Assembly: GCA_038231215.1 (NCBI GenBank)
Contig: JBBRLS010000006.1
Location: forward strand, 1 to 64,000
DNA from: Schlegelella_A sp038231215
GTDB lineage: Bacteria > Pseudomonadota > Gammaproteobacteria > Burkholderiales > Burkholderiaceae_C
Reading direction: 5' to 3'
Length of the DNA: 64,000 nt
Below are positions 33,009 through 43,044 of this stretch, one piece after another. Each line of letters starts with the position of its first letter. The first letter of the stretch is position 1. A program made the translations under genes and the position numbers. Under the pieces are notes generated by a model that was not told the origin of the DNA, searched no databases, and was given only the letters and a program-made list of their open reading frames with translations.

Positions 33009-33809
33009 ATGGACGAGCCGCTCCTCTCCGTTCGCCACCTCGGCATCCGCTTCGGCGGCGTGCATGCCGTCAACGACGTGAGCTTCGACGTACGGCGCGG
33101 CGAGGTGTTCACGCTGATCGGCCCGAACGGTGCCGGCAAGACGACCGTCTTCAACCTCATCAGCCGCCTCTACGCGCCGACCGCCGGCGAGATCGAGTTC
33201 GACGGCGTTCGCCTCGCCGACAAGGCGCCGCACGAGATCGCCGCGCTCGGCATCGCCCGCACCTTCCAGAACATCGAGCTGTTCGAGAACGCGACGGTGC
33301 TGCAGAACCTGCTCATCGGCCGGCACACGCACCGCGCGACCGGCGTCTGGAGCGATCTCTTCTTCACGCCACGCGCGCGTGCCGCCGAGGTCGCGGCGCG
33401 CGAGGCGGTCGAGCGTGTCATCGACCTGCTCGGCCTGCAGCATCACCGCGAGTCGCTGGTCGCCGGCCTTCCCTACGGCGTGCGCAAGGTCGTCGAGCTG
33501 GCGCGCGCGCTCTGCACCGAGCCGCGGCTTCTGCTGCTCGACGAGCCCTCGTCGGGTCTCAACGTCGAAGAGACCGACGACATGGCGTTCTGGATCGACG
33601 ACATCCGCGCCGAGCTCGGCATCACGGTGCTGATGGTCGAGCACGACATGGCGCTGGTCTCGCGCGTTTCCGATCGCGTGCTGGCGATGAATCAGGGCCA
33701 GGTGCTGGCACTGGGCACGCCGGCCGAAGTGCAGCGCGACCCCGGTGTGATCGAGGCTTATCTCGGCTCGGCCGAAGACGTGTCGGCGTTGCGCAGGGAG
33801 GCGGCGTGA
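33009..33809 (+). CDS. livG: ABC transporter ATP-binding protein LivG
   Basis: 266 residues with Walker A GPNGAGKTT (about 39), the Q-loop TFQNIELFENATV, a signature region LPYGVRKVVELARAL (a variant of LSGGQ, as usual in LivG) and Walker B LLLLDEPSSGLN. Energises uptake through LivHM. ATG 33009 (GTG 33003 possible). The stop overlaps the livF GTG start. Confidence 0.93.
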   Translation: MDEPLLSVRHLGIRFGGVHAVNDVSFDVRRGEVFTLIGPNGAGKTTVFNLISRLYAPTAGEIEFDGVRLADKAPHEIAALGIARTFQNIELFENATVLQNLLIGRHTHRATGVWSDLFFTPRARAAEVAAREAVERVIDLLGLQHHRESLVAGLPYGVRKVVELARALCTEPRLLLLDEPSSGLNVEETDDMAFWIDDIRAELGITVLMVEHDMALVSRVSDRVLAMNQGQVLALGTPAEVQRDPGVIEAYLGSAEDVSALRREAA

Positions 33810-34591
33810 GTGAAGCCGCGGCCGACGTGATCCTTCGGCTCTCGAACGTCGAGAGCGCCTACGGGCCGATCCGCGCCATTCGCGGCGTCAGCCTGCAGGT
33901 TGAGCGCGGCCGCATCGGCACCGTGCTCGGCTCGAACGGGGCCGGCAAGTCGACGATCCTGAAGACGATCTCGGGGATCATCGATCCGAGGAAGGGCACG
34001 ATCGAGTTCGCCGGTCAGGACATCACGGCGCGCGACCCGGCCGTCGTCGTGCAGCGCGGCCTGAGCCACGTGCCCGAAGGACGCGAAGTGTTCCCTCTAC
34101 TCTCGGTGCACGACAACCTCATGATGGGCGCCTACACGCGCCGCGATCGCGACGCCGTGGCGCGCGACCTCGAGACGGTATACGGCTACTTTCCGATCCT
34201 GCGCGAGCGCTCGAGGCAGGAGGCGGGCCTGCTTTCGGGTGGGCAGCAACAGATGCTCAGCATTTCGCGCGCGCTCATGGCGGCGCCGCAGATGATCCTG
34301 CTTGACGAGCCGAGCCTGGGCCTTTCGCCGCGCCTGACGCGCGAGATCTTCGAGATCGTGATCCGCATCAACCGCGAGCGCGGCACGACGCTGCTCGTCG
34401 TCGAGCAGAACGCCAACATGGCTCTCAACGTCGCCGACTATGGCTACGTGCTGGAGAACGGCCGCATCGTCATGGAAGACACCTGCGCGCGGCTGCGAGA
34501 GAAGGACGACATCAAGGAGTTCTATCTCGGCATGAAGCAGGCTGGCGCGCGCGGCGAACGTCGGTGGAAGAAAAAGAAGACATGGCGATGA
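33806..34591 (+). CDS. livF: ABC transporter ATP-binding protein LivF
   Basis: 261 residues: Walker A GSNGAGKST, signature LLSGGQQQMLSISRAL, Walker B MILLDEPSLGLSP and H-loop-equivalent VVEQN. GTG start overlapping livG (GTGA). A Lys/Arg-rich C-terminus (RRWKKKKTWR) overlaps the start of the acyl-CoA synthetase gene. Confidence 0.93.
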   Translation: MSEAAADVILRLSNVESAYGPIRAIRGVSLQVERGRIGTVLGSNGAGKSTILKTISGIIDPRKGTIEFAGQDITARDPAVVVQRGLSHVPEGREVFPLLSVHDNLMMGAYTRRDRDAVARDLETVYGYFPILRERSRQEAGLLSGGQQQMLSISRALMAAPQMILLDEPSLGLSPRLTREIFEIVIRINRERGTTLLVVEQNANMALNVADYGYVLENGRIVMEDTCARLREKDDIKEFYLGMKQAGARGERRWKKKKTWR

Positions 34592-36447
34592 ATGGACTTT
34601 GGGACATCGACAAGCTGCAGCCGCGGCTCGACGTCGTCGTGCCCGGCGAGACGATGACGGCCGTGTTCTGGAATGCCGCAGCGCGACGCGATCAACAGGT
34701 CTTCATGCGCCAGAAGCAGCTCGGTCTCTGGCAGGAATGGACCTGGGCGAAGACGGCGGCGGCGGTGCGCGAGATCGGCGATGGCTTGCTGTCGCTCGGC
34801 TTCGCGCCCGGCGACACGGCCTCGATCCTCGCCAACACCGTCATCGAATGGGTGCTTGCCGACCTGGCCGTGTTGTCGGCCGGCGGCGTCTCCAACGGCA
34901 TCTACCCGACCGACGCCGCGGCGCAGGTCGAGTACCTCTGCGCCGACTCGCGAACCCGCGTCGCCTTCGTCGAGGACGACGAGCAGCTCGACAAGGTGCT
35001 CTCGGTGCGCGAGCGATTGCCGCGTCTCGAGAAGATCGTCGTCTTCGACACCGAAGGATTGCGCGACTTCCACGACGCGCAGGTCCTTTCGCTCGCCGAG
35101 CTGCGCGAGTTCGGTCGTGCCTATGCGAAGGCGCATCCGCGCGAGCTCGACGAGCGCATCGCCGGTTGCCGGCCCGAGGCCCTGGCCATCCTCGTCTACA
35201 CCTCGGGCACGACCGGCAAGCCCAAGGGCGCGATGCATTCGCACGCCGGCATCGTCTTCACGATCCGCGGCTACAACGCCATCGTTGCGCAGGACGAGCA
35301 CGACGAGCGCATGTGTTTTCTGCCGCTTTGCCACATCGCCGAGCGGCTGGGCGGCGAGTACTTCGCGGTCTACACCGGCTCAGTGCTCAACTTCGTCGAG
35401 AACCCGGAGACGGTGCCGGAGAACGTGCGCGAGATCGCGCCCACCGTCTTCACGGCCGTGCCGCGTGTCTGGGAAAAGTTCTATTCGAGCGTCGCCATTT
35501 CGATCCGTGAGTCGAGCCGCCTGCAGCAGGCCGCCTACGCGTGGGGACTGTCGGTCGGCCAGCGCATCGCCGATCGCGTGCTCGCCGGGCAGCCAGTCAG
35601 CGCCGCGCTGAAGCTGCAGTTCCTTGTCGCCCGCAAGATCGCGCTCGACAACGTGAGGAAGCTCATCGGCATCGACCGCGCACGCTTCTGCGTCACCGGC
35701 GCGGCGCCGATCTCGCCCGATCTGGTGCGCTGGTACCTGGCGCTCGGCGTGCCGATGATCGAGGTCTGGGGCATGACCGAGAGCTGCGGCGCCGCGACCT
35801 ATACGCCGGCGGCGCGCATCAAGCCGGGAATGATCGGCCCGGCCTGCCCGTACAACGAGGTGCGGCTCGATCCGGCCACGTCCGAGCTGCTGATCCGCGG
35901 CCGCAACGTCTTCATGGGCTACCTCAACCAGCCCGAGAAGACGGCCGAGACGATCGACGCCGAAGGCTGGCTGCATACGGGAGACGTCGGCACGCAGGAT
36001 GGCGACGGGTATTTCCGGATCACCGATCGCATGAAGGACATCATCATCACGGCCGGCGGCAAGAACATCACGCCGAGCGAGCTGGAAAACGAATTGAAGT
36101 TCTCGCCCTACATCACCGACGCCGTCGTCATCGGCGACAAGCGCGCCTACCTCACGGCGATCGTCATGATCGACCTCGAGAACGTCGAGAAATTCGCCCA
36201 GGACCGCGACATCCCGTTCAGCAACTACACCAGCCTGACGCGTGCCCAGCCGGTGAGGGACCTGGTCTGGACCGAGATCGAGCGCGTCAACGCCAAGTTC
36301 GCGCGGGTCGAGCAGATCAAGAAGTTCTGCCTGCTCGAGACCCAGCTCAGCGCCGAAGACGAGGAGCTGACGCCGACGATGAAGCTCAAGCGCAAGCTCG
36401 TCGAGACCAAATACGCCGACCGCATCGAGGCGATGTACGGCGCCTGA
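34582..36447 (+). CDS. long-chain-type acyl-CoA synthetase (AMP-forming)
   Basis: A 621-residue ANL-superfamily ligase. Visible motifs: A3 ILVYTSGTTGKPKGAMHSH, A5 WGMTESCGAATYTPA, A7/A8 GWLHTGDVGTQDGDGYFRITDRMKDIIITAGGKNITPSELEN. It would convert the imported acid to its CoA thioester. It lies inside the transporter operon, overlapping livF and followed by the binding protein, so uptake and activation are coupled. ATG 34582 chosen; GTG 34564 and ATG 34588 are alternatives. Confidence 0.92.
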   Translation: MAMNGLWDIDKLQPRLDVVVPGETMTAVFWNAAARRDQQVFMRQKQLGLWQEWTWAKTAAAVREIGDGLLSLGFAPGDTASILANTVIEWVLADLAVLSAGGVSNGIYPTDAAAQVEYLCADSRTRVAFVEDDEQLDKVLSVRERLPRLEKIVVFDTEGLRDFHDAQVLSLAELREFGRAYAKAHPRELDERIAGCRPEALAILVYTSGTTGKPKGAMHSHAGIVFTIRGYNAIVAQDEHDERMCFLPLCHIAERLGGEYFAVYTGSVLNFVENPETVPENVREIAPTVFTAVPRVWEKFYSSVAISIRESSRLQQAAYAWGLSVGQRIADRVLAGQPVSAALKLQFLVARKIALDNVRKLIGIDRARFCVTGAAPISPDLVRWYLALGVPMIEVWGMTESCGAATYTPAARIKPGMIGPACPYNEVRLDPATSELLIRGRNVFMGYLNQPEKTAETIDAEGWLHTGDVGTQDGDGYFRITDRMKDIIITAGGKNITPSELENELKFSPYITDAVVIGDKRAYLTAIVMIDLENVEKFAQDRDIPFSNYTSLTRAQPVRDLVWTEIERVNAKFARVEQIKKFCLLETQLSAEDEELTPTMKLKRKLVETKYADRIEAMYGA

Positions 36448-36484
36448 TCCCGGCTCTTACCATTTCACGACAAGGAGACCTTCG

Positions 36485-37648
36485 ATGAAGACATGGATCG
36501 CGGCCATCGCCGCCCTCGGCCTGGCAGGAAGCGCGGCCGCGGCCGAGCAGCAGGGCGTCAGCAAGAACGAGATCGTGGTCGGCTCGATCCAGGATCTGTC
36601 GGGCCCGCTCGCCGGCTTCGGCAAGCAGGTGCGGCTCGGCATGATGCTGCGCGTCGACGAGATCAATGAGCAGGGGGGCGTCAACGGACGCAAGCTCAAG
36701 CTCCTCATCGAGGACTCGGGGTATGACCCGAAGAAGGCGGTGCTGGCGGCGCAAAAGCTCGTCAACCAGGACAAGATCTTCATCATGGCCGGGCACATCG
36801 GCACGGCGCAGAACCTGGCGGCGATGCCGGTGCAGTTCGAGAAGAACATCGTCAACTTCTTTCCGATCACGGCGGCGCGCGAGATGTACGAGCCCTTCAA
36901 CCGGCTGAAATACTCGTTCGCCGCGACCTACTACGACCAGATGCGCACGGCGCTGCCCAAGCTCGCCAAGGACAAGGGCGCCAAGAAGATCTGCACGATC
37001 TACCAGGACGACGAGTTCGGCCTCGAGGTCGTGCGCGGCGCCGAGGCGGCGCTGAAGACCATGAACATGGAGCTCGCCGAGAAGACGAGCTACAAACGCG
37101 GCGCCACCGACTTTTCCTCGCAGGTGGCGCGCATGAAGGCGGCCGGCTGCGACTTCGTCGTTCTCGGCACGATCATCCGCGAGACGATAGGCACGATCGG
37201 CGAATCGAGGAAGACCGGCTTCAGTCCGACCTTCCTGGGCTCGAGCGCGAGCTACACCGACCTGATCCACAAGCTCGGCGGCAAGGCCATGGACGGCCTC
37301 TACGCGACCATGACGGTGCAGAACCCCTACGCCGACGAAGCCTCGCAGCAGATCAGCTTCTGGGCCAAGAAGTACAAGACCAAGTACAGCGACGACCCGA
37401 CCGTGTTCTCGGTCTACGGTTACAACGTGATCGACATCTTCGCCCGCGCCGCGGCCAAGGCCGGCACCAACCTGACGACCGACAGCTTCATCAAGGCGAT
37501 GGATTCGATGACGATCGAGAGCGACATGTTCGGCAGCGCGCCGGCCAGCTTTACCGCAACCAAGCGACTGGGCAGCGACCTGTCGCGCCTGTCGCAGATC
37601 CAGGACGGGCGCTGGAAGGTCGTCTCCGACTACATCAAGCCGAACTGA
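36485..37648 (+). CDS. livK: Liv-type periplasmic substrate-binding protein
   Basis: 387 residues; signal peptide (1-20, SAAA-A), then a type I periplasmic binding fold (EIVVGSIQDLSGPLAGFGKQVRLGMMLRVDEINEQGGVNGRKLKLLIEDSGYDPKKAV). AAGGAG precedes the ATG. Last gene of the liv-ligase operon; a partner of LivHMGF. Ligand identity cannot be deduced. Confidence 0.92.
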   Translation: MKTWIAAIAALGLAGSAAAAEQQGVSKNEIVVGSIQDLSGPLAGFGKQVRLGMMLRVDEINEQGGVNGRKLKLLIEDSGYDPKKAVLAAQKLVNQDKIFIMAGHIGTAQNLAAMPVQFEKNIVNFFPITAAREMYEPFNRLKYSFAATYYDQMRTALPKLAKDKGAKKICTIYQDDEFGLEVVRGAEAALKTMNMELAEKTSYKRGATDFSSQVARMKAAGCDFVVLGTIIRETIGTIGESRKTGFSPTFLGSSASYTDLIHKLGGKAMDGLYATMTVQNPYADEASQQISFWAKKYKTKYSDDPTVFSVYGYNVIDIFARAAAKAGTNLTTDSFIKAMDSMTIESDMFGSAPASFTATKRLGSDLSRLSQIQDGRWKVVSDYIKPN

Positions 37649-37697
37649 ACTCGGCGACCCGATGGCTTTCGGTGCTCGCGTAAAGTCGCGGGCGCCG

Positions 37698-39350
37698 ATG
37701 CCGACACCCTTTTCCTTCCCGCGCCAGACGCGTTCGCCGCGCACCGTCGTCGTCTGGCTCGCGCTCTGGCTGGCCGGGGTCGGCAACCTCGCGCTGTGGC
37801 GCGAGCTGTGGCGCATCGGCGGCGGCACGCCGGCTTTTTTCGTCGGTCTCGGCATCTCGGTCTTCGTCTTCACCGCGACCGTCGCGCTGATGTCGCTGAC
37901 GGCGTGGGGCCGCTGGTGCAAGCCGGTCTGGATCGCCATCCTCGTCGCCGCCGGCGTCGCCCAGCACTTCATGCTGAGCTACGGGGTCGTCATGGACACG
38001 AAGATGCTCGCCAACACGGTGCAGACCGACCCGCGCGAGATGCGCGATCTGATCGGCTGGGCCTTCGTCGGCAACCTGCTGCTCGTCGTCGCCTTGCCGA
38101 CGCTCATCGTCCTTGTCGTGCCGGTGAAGCGCACGCCGTGGTGGCCGCAGCTCTGGAAGAACGCCGCGCTGTTCTTCGGCGCCGTCGCTGCGACGCTCGT
38201 CAGCATGTTCGCGATGTACGGGCCGGTGGCGCCGCTGGTGCGCAACCACATGCACCTGCGCTACATCGTCAATCCGATCGGTGGTCTCGCCTCGGCGGCG
38301 ACGGTTGCGCTCGGGCCGTTGCTGAAGAAGAGCGACAAGCTCGTGCCGATCGCGGCCGGCGTGGCGCTGGGGCCGAGCTATGCGACCGCCGGCAAGCCGC
38401 CGCTGCTCGTCGTCGTCATCGGCGAGACAGCGCGCGCCGATCACTTCGGGCTGAACGGCTATGCGCGCGACACGACACCCGAACTGGGCGCACTCGGCGT
38501 GCTCAGCTTCCGCGACGTGCGCTCCTGCGGGACCGACACGCGCGACTCAGTGCCCTGCATGTTGTCTCCCCTCGGCAAGACCGACTTCGAGAAGCGCAAG
38601 GCCGAGCACGAGAACCTGCTCGACCTGCTGCAAGCGGCCGGCCTGGCCGTGCTCTGGCTCGACAACCAGTCCGGCTGCAAGGAGGTCTGCGCGCGGGTGC
38701 CGAGGGCATCGACCGCCGACCTGACCGGCGAGGTGGCGGCACGCCTTTGCCACGACGGCGAGTGCTTCGACGACGCCATGCTTGTCGGTCTCGACGAGCG
38801 CATCGCGAAGCTGCCCGAAGAGCGGCGCAAGCGCGGCGTCGTGCTCGTCATGCACCAGATGGGCAGCCACGGTCCGGCCTACTTCAAGCGCTCGCCGCCG
38901 GCGCTGAAGCGATTCATGCCCGAGTGCACGAACACGACGCTCGGCCAGTGCGACCCGGCGCAGCTCGTCAATGCCTACGACAACACGATCGCGACGACCG
39001 ACCACTTTCTCGCCGCGACGATCGCCTGGCTCGAGGGCAAGAGCGATTCCGCGACCGGCCTGCTCTACATGAGCGACCACGGCGAATCGCTCGGCGAGCT
39101 CGGCATCTTTCTGCACGGCTTGCCCTACCGCATCGCGCCCGAGGCGCAGAAGCATGTGCCCTTCGTCGCCTGGCTGGGCGACGCGCTGCCGGCGCGGCGC
39201 GGCCTCGACGCGGCCTGCCTGCGCGGGCGGCTGGACGTGCCGCTCTCGCACGACAACCTGTACCACGTCGTGCTTGGACTGCTCGACGTCGCGACGCCGA
39301 CCTACGACGTCGGCCTCGACGCCTTTGCGCCGTGCCGCAAGGGACCGTGA
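37698..39350 (+). CDS. eptA: phosphoethanolamine-lipid A transferase (EptA family)
   Basis: 550 residues: N-terminal membrane segments (about 1-190), then a periplasmic sulfatase-like domain with VVVIGETARADHFGLNGYARDTTPEL, SCGTDTRDSVPCML (nucleophilic Thr), VMHQMGSHGPAYFKRSP and LYMSDHGESLGELGIFLHG (metal ligands). It modifies lipid A phosphate with phosphoethanolamine, which lowers binding of cationic peptides. Start ATG 37698 gives the usual short cytoplasmic leader; ATG 37662 is also possible. Confidence 0.92.
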   Translation: MPTPFSFPRQTRSPRTVVVWLALWLAGVGNLALWRELWRIGGGTPAFFVGLGISVFVFTATVALMSLTAWGRWCKPVWIAILVAAGVAQHFMLSYGVVMDTKMLANTVQTDPREMRDLIGWAFVGNLLLVVALPTLIVLVVPVKRTPWWPQLWKNAALFFGAVAATLVSMFAMYGPVAPLVRNHMHLRYIVNPIGGLASAATVALGPLLKKSDKLVPIAAGVALGPSYATAGKPPLLVVVIGETARADHFGLNGYARDTTPELGALGVLSFRDVRSCGTDTRDSVPCMLSPLGKTDFEKRKAEHENLLDLLQAAGLAVLWLDNQSGCKEVCARVPRASTADLTGEVAARLCHDGECFDDAMLVGLDERIAKLPEERRKRGVVLVMHQMGSHGPAYFKRSPPALKRFMPECTNTTLGQCDPAQLVNAYDNTIATTDHFLAATIAWLEGKSDSATGLLYMSDHGESLGELGIFLHGLPYRIAPEAQKHVPFVAWLGDALPARRGLDAACLRGRLDVPLSHDNLYHVVLGLLDVATPTYDVGLDAFAPCRKGP

Positions 39351-39354
39351 CGCT

Positions 39355-39825
39355 TCAGGAGACGATGTAGGCGGCCGACCCGGTGGCGAGCAGCCGCCCG
39401 GCGGAGTCGTGGAACTCCATGCGCGTGGTGGCGACGCGCGAGCCCAGGCGCAGCACCTGCGCCGACAACTCGAAGCGCGCGCCGACGCCGGGCCGCAGGT
39501 AGTCGATGCGCAGGTCGATGGTGCCCAGCTTGCCGAACCGGTGCATGCGCTGCATCGGCGTCTCGTCCATGTGGCGCGCGCCGATCGCCGCCATGATGGC
39601 GAGCCCGGCCATCGCGTCGAGCGTCGCGCTGATGACGCCGCCATGCAGGCGTTGGTGCGTGTAGTGGCCGATCAGCTCCGGCCGCATCTCGAGGTGGCCG
39701 GAGACGCCTTCGCCCGACAAGGCGCCGATGCGCAGGCCGATCAGCCGGTTGAAGGCGATGCGTTCTTCGAACAGCGTGCGCAGCGCGGCGACGAATTCCG
39801 GCTCGAACTCGACGGGATCGTTCAT
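39355..39825 (-). CDS. hotdog-fold acyl-CoA thioesterase (PaaI/YiiD-like)
   Basis: A 156-residue hotdog protein: LEMRPELIGHYTHQRLHGGVISATLDAMAGLAIMAA contains the HGG..ATL helix with the active-site residues, followed by TIDLRIDYLRPGVGARFELSAQVLRLGSRVA. It probably hydrolyses CoA thioesters arising in the neighbouring pathway. Last gene of the minus-strand acyl-CoA cluster, 29 nt after the dehydrogenase. Confidence 0.85.
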   Translation of the reverse strand: MNDPVEFEPEFVAALRTLFEERIAFNRLIGLRIGALSGEGVSGHLEMRPELIGHYTHQRLHGGVISATLDAMAGLAIMAAIGARHMDETPMQRMHRFGKLGTIDLRIDYLRPGVGARFELSAQVLRLGSRVATTRMEFHDSAGRLLATGSAAYIVS

Positions 39826-39854
39826 GCCTGGCAGCGTCGCCGAACCCGCCGCCA

Positions 39855-41009
39855 TCAGATGCCGAGCTGGCGCGCCGCCAGTTCCTTCATGATCTCCTCG
39901 GCGCCGCCGCCGATCATCATCACCTTGACCTCGCGGTAGACGCGCTCGCTCTTCGTGCCGCGCATGAATCCCATGCCGCCGAGGATCTGCACGGCCTGGT
40001 CGGCGCAGAACTGCATGGTCTGCGTCGCGTGGTTCTTGAGCAGGCAGAGTTCGGCGACCCATTCGGCACCGACACGGCCGGCGTCGTGCCGCTCGACCAG
40101 CGCATCGATCCAGGCGCCCGTGCTGGCGATGCGCATGCGCATGTCCATCAGCTTGTGGCGGATCACCTGATGCTCGACGAGCGCACTGCCAAAGGTCTTG
40201 CGCTCGCGTGCCCAGGCGAGCGCCTCGTCGAAGCAGGCTTGCGCGAACGCTGCGGCGCCGACCGACATGAGCAGCCGCTCGCCGTTGAAGTTTTCCATGA
40301 TGGCGCGAAAGCCGCTGTTCTCCTCGCCGATCAGGTGATCGGCCGGCACGCGGCAATCGGCGAAGCTCAATTGCGCCGTGTCGCTGCACCACCATCCCAT
40401 CTTGGCGAGCGGCGTGCGCGTCAGCCCGGGCGCGTCGCCCGGCACGACGATCAAGGAGATGCCGCCTGCGCCCTTGGTGCCGGTGCGCACCGCGACCGTG
40501 ATCCAGTCGGCGCGAACGCCCGACGTGATGAAGGTCTTCTCGCCGTCGATGATCCACTCGTTGCCCTCGCGTCGCGCCGTGCAGGCGAGGCGCGCGACGT
40601 CGGAGCCGCCGCCCGGCTCGGTGATGGCGAGTGCGGCGATCTTGCGGCCCGCGAGCACGTCCGGAACGATGCGCCGCTGCAAGGTCTCGCTGCCGTGCGC
40701 GACGATCGGCGGCAGGGCGATCGAATGCGAGAACAGACTTGCCATCAGGCCGCCGCTGCCGGCGCGCGCGACCTCTTCGGTGGCGATCATGCGCAAGCGC
40801 ATCGGCGCCGGCGTGCCGCCGAGTTGCTCGGGATAGCCGACGCCGAGCAGGCCGGTGGCGGCGGCCTTGGCGTAGAGCTCGCGGGGAAAGGTCTCGGCCT
40901 CGTCCCATGCGGCGACATGCGGCGCGATCTCACGGTCGACGAAGCGGCGAACGCTGTCGCGAAAGGCGGCGAGCTCGCCTTCGTCGACCGCGATGGCGCT
41001 CGCGTTCAC
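39855..41009 (-). CDS. acyl-CoA dehydrogenase
   Basis: A 384-residue FAD enzyme: AITEPGGGSDVARLACTARREGNEWIIDGEKTFITSG (FAD/substrate motif), ERKTFGSALVEHQVIRHKLMDM, ILGGMGFMRGTKSERVYREVKVMMIGGGAEEIMKELAA. The usual catalytic Glu position in the last motif reads YREVKV. Oxidises an acyl-CoA to the enoyl-CoA. Part of the carboxylase cluster. Confidence 0.93.
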   Translation of the reverse strand: MNASAIAVDEGELAAFRDSVRRFVDREIAPHVAAWDEAETFPRELYAKAAATGLLGVGYPEQLGGTPAPMRLRMIATEEVARAGSGGLMASLFSHSIALPPIVAHGSETLQRRIVPDVLAGRKIAALAITEPGGGSDVARLACTARREGNEWIIDGEKTFITSGVRADWITVAVRTGTKGAGGISLIVVPGDAPGLTRTPLAKMGWWCSDTAQLSFADCRVPADHLIGEENSGFRAIMENFNGERLLMSVGAAAFAQACFDEALAWARERKTFGSALVEHQVIRHKLMDMRMRIASTGAWIDALVERHDAGRVGAEWVAELCLLKNHATQTMQFCADQAVQILGGMGFMRGTKSERVYREVKVMMIGGGAEEIMKELAARQLGI

Positions 41010-41040
41010 TGGAGTACCTTCGTGCTTTGCACTCCGGTAT

Positions 41041-41063
41041 CGCCCTTGGGGCGGCCCGGCGGG
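41041..41063. repeat. partial copy of the livH-livM GC-rich repeat
   Basis: CGCCCTTGGGGCGGCCCGGCGGG, identical to the last part of 31853-31926, lies in the spacer between the dehydrogenase start and the biotin carboxylase stop. Confidence 0.75.
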
Positions 41064-41064
41064 T

Positions 41065-43044
41065 TCATGGCTGCATCTCGACCAGGCACTGCCGCGCCGC
41101 GACTTGGTCGCCCGCCTTGGCGTGCAGCGCCGCCACCGTGCCGGCGCGCGGCGCGCGAAGCTGATGCTCCATCTTCATCGCCTCGATGACGACGAGCAGG
41201 GCGCCCGCCTCGACGACGCCGCCCGGCACGGCGAGCACCTGCGTGACGCGGCCGTGCATGGGCGCGAGCAATGCGCCGGAGGCTGCGGCGGCATCGCCGG
41301 CGCGGCCGCGCAGGCGTGCATCGACGACGGCGATCTCCGCGCCTTCGGCCAGCCACCAGCTCGCGTCGCCTTCACGCGCGAAGACGGCGCGCACCGGATG
41401 GCCGTCGATCGATGCATCGATCTCGCCGCCGGTTTCGCTGCCGCGCCGCTCGTGCAAGTCGCCGATGCGATGCCCGGTGTCGGCGCCGTGCGCCACGAAG
41501 TCGCTGCGCGTGCCCGAAAGCTGCCAGGGACGCATCGCGCCGCCAACCTCGATCGGCACGTTGCAGGCCACGACTGGCGACGACGACCAGCCGACCCACA
41601 GCGACGGCAGATGCTCTCGCGGCAGCAAGGCGATCGACGCGGCGGCCAGTGCTTCGAGCCATGGCGGAGCGGCGCTCGACCGCGACGCGTCGTCGGCAAA
41701 GTGGCGCGGGAGGAAATCGGTCGTCGCTTCGCCTGCCGCGAAGGCCGGATGGCGCAGCACGCGTGCGAGGAAGGCGCGGTTCGTCGTCACGCCGAGGCAG
41801 ACGGTACGGTCCAGCGCCTCGGCCAGTTGCGCGACGGCTGCCTCGCGCGTCGGCGCGTGGGCGATCAGCTTGCCGAGCATCGAGTCGTAGAACGGGCTGA
41901 CCTCGACGCCGGCGGCGAGCGCGTGGTCGGTGCGCACGATCGGCGCTGCCGACCAACGCGCGATGCGCCCCGACTGCGGCAGATAGCCGTGGCCGGGATC
42001 CTCGGCGCAGAGGCGTGCTTCGATCGCGTGGCCACCGGCTTCGAATCGTGCCAAGGCTTCGTCCTGCGTCATCGGCAAGGGCTCGCCGGCGGCGACGCGC
42101 AATTGCCATTCGACGAGATCGACGCCGAGCAAGGCTTCGGTCACCGCGTGCTCGACTTGCAGCCGCGTGTTCATCTCGATGAACCAGAACGCGCCGTCGC
42201 CGTCGAGCAGGAACTCGACCGTGCCGGCACCGACGTAGCCGACCGCGCGCGCGACGGCCACCGCGGCATCGCCCATGCGCCGACGCAGGCTCGGCGAGCC
42301 GGCAGGCGAGGGCGCCTCCTCGATGATCTTCTGGTGCCGTCGCTGCACCGAGCAGTCGCGTTCGCCGAGGTGAATGACGGAGCCGTGAGCGTCGGCGAAG
42401 ACCTGGACCTCGACGTGCCGGGCGCCGGTGACGGCGCGTTCGAGCAACAGCCGCGCGTCGCCGAATGCGGCGCCGGCTTCGGCCGCGGCCGAGTCCAGTG
42501 CCGCGCCGAGATCGGCATCGCGCTCGACGAGTCGCATGCCGCGACCGCCGCCCCCGGCCGCAGCCTTCACCATCAGCGGCAGGCCGAGGCGCGCGGCCTC
42601 GCGATGCAGCGTGGCGCGGTCTTGCGCGGCACCGTCGTAGCCGGGCAGCACCGGAACGCCGCTCGCTGCCATGCGCTGGCGCGCCTCGGACTTGTCGGCC
42701 ATGGCCCGCATCGCCGAAGGCGGCGGACCGATCCAGACCCGGCCCGAAGCCGCGACCGCGGCGGCGAAGTCGGCGTTCTCGCTCAGGAAGCCGTAGCCCG
42801 GATGCACGGCGACCGCGCCCGCGGCGACGGCAGCCGCGACGATCGTATCGCCACGCAGATACGAGTCGGCGGCACGCTTGCCGCCGATCGCGACGACGCG
42901 GTCGCAGGCGCGCGTGTGCGGTGCATGGCGGTCGGCGTCGGAGGCGACGGCGATCGTCTCGATGCCGAGCCGGCGCGCCGTGCGCGCGATGCGCACCGCG
43001 ATCTCGCCGCGGTTGGCGATCAGGATCGAACGGAAAGGCATCAA
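41065..43044 (-). CDS. acyl-CoA carboxylase alpha subunit (biotin carboxylase + biotin carrier)
   Basis: 659 residues: biotin carboxylase domain (about 1-450; ILIANRGEIAVRIARTARRLG, KAAAGGGGRGMRLV, HLGERDCSVQRRHQKIIEEAPSP, FWFIEMNTRLQVEHAVTE), a linker, and a C-terminal biotinyl domain with VIEAMKMEHQLRAPRAG (biotin on the Lys). Such subunits serve methylcrotonyl-, geranyl- or related acyl-CoA carboxylases. Start codon ATG-ATG overlaps the upstream dehydrogenase stop. The beta subunit is at 44724. Confidence 0.93.
   Translation of the reverse strand: MMPFRSILIANRGEIAVRIARTARRLGIETIAVASDADRHAPHTRACDRVVAIGGKRAADSYLRGDTIVAAAVAAGAVAVHPGYGFLSENADFAAAVAASGRVWIGPPPSAMRAMADKSEARQRMAASGVPVLPGYDGAAQDRATLHREAARLGLPLMVKAAAGGGGRGMRLVERDADLGAALDSAAAEAGAAFGDARLLLERAVTGARHVEVQVFADAHGSVIHLGERDCSVQRRHQKIIEEAPSPAGSPSLRRRMGDAAVAVARAVGYVGAGTVEFLLDGDGAFWFIEMNTRLQVEHAVTEALLGVDLVEWQLRVAAGEPLPMTQDEALARFEAGGHAIEARLCAEDPGHGYLPQSGRIARWSAAPIVRTDHALAAGVEVSPFYDSMLGKLIAHAPTREAAVAQLAEALDRTVCLGVTTNRAFLARVLRHPAFAAGEATTDFLPRHFADDASRSSAAPPWLEALAAASIALLPREHLPSLWVGWSSSPVVACNVPIEVGGAMRPWQLSGTRSDFVAHGADTGHRIGDLHERRGSETGGEIDASIDGHPVRAVFAREGDASWWLAEGAEIAVVDARLRGRAGDAAAASGALLAPMHGRVTQVLAVPGGVVEAGALLVVIEAMKMEHQLRAPRAGTVAALHAKAGDQVAARQCLVEMQP

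Noticed and set aside
34522..35334. Minus-strand frame opposite the acyl-CoA synthetase with some globular-looking composition
   Set aside because: Antisense to a complete ANL ligase; no start signal or known domain.
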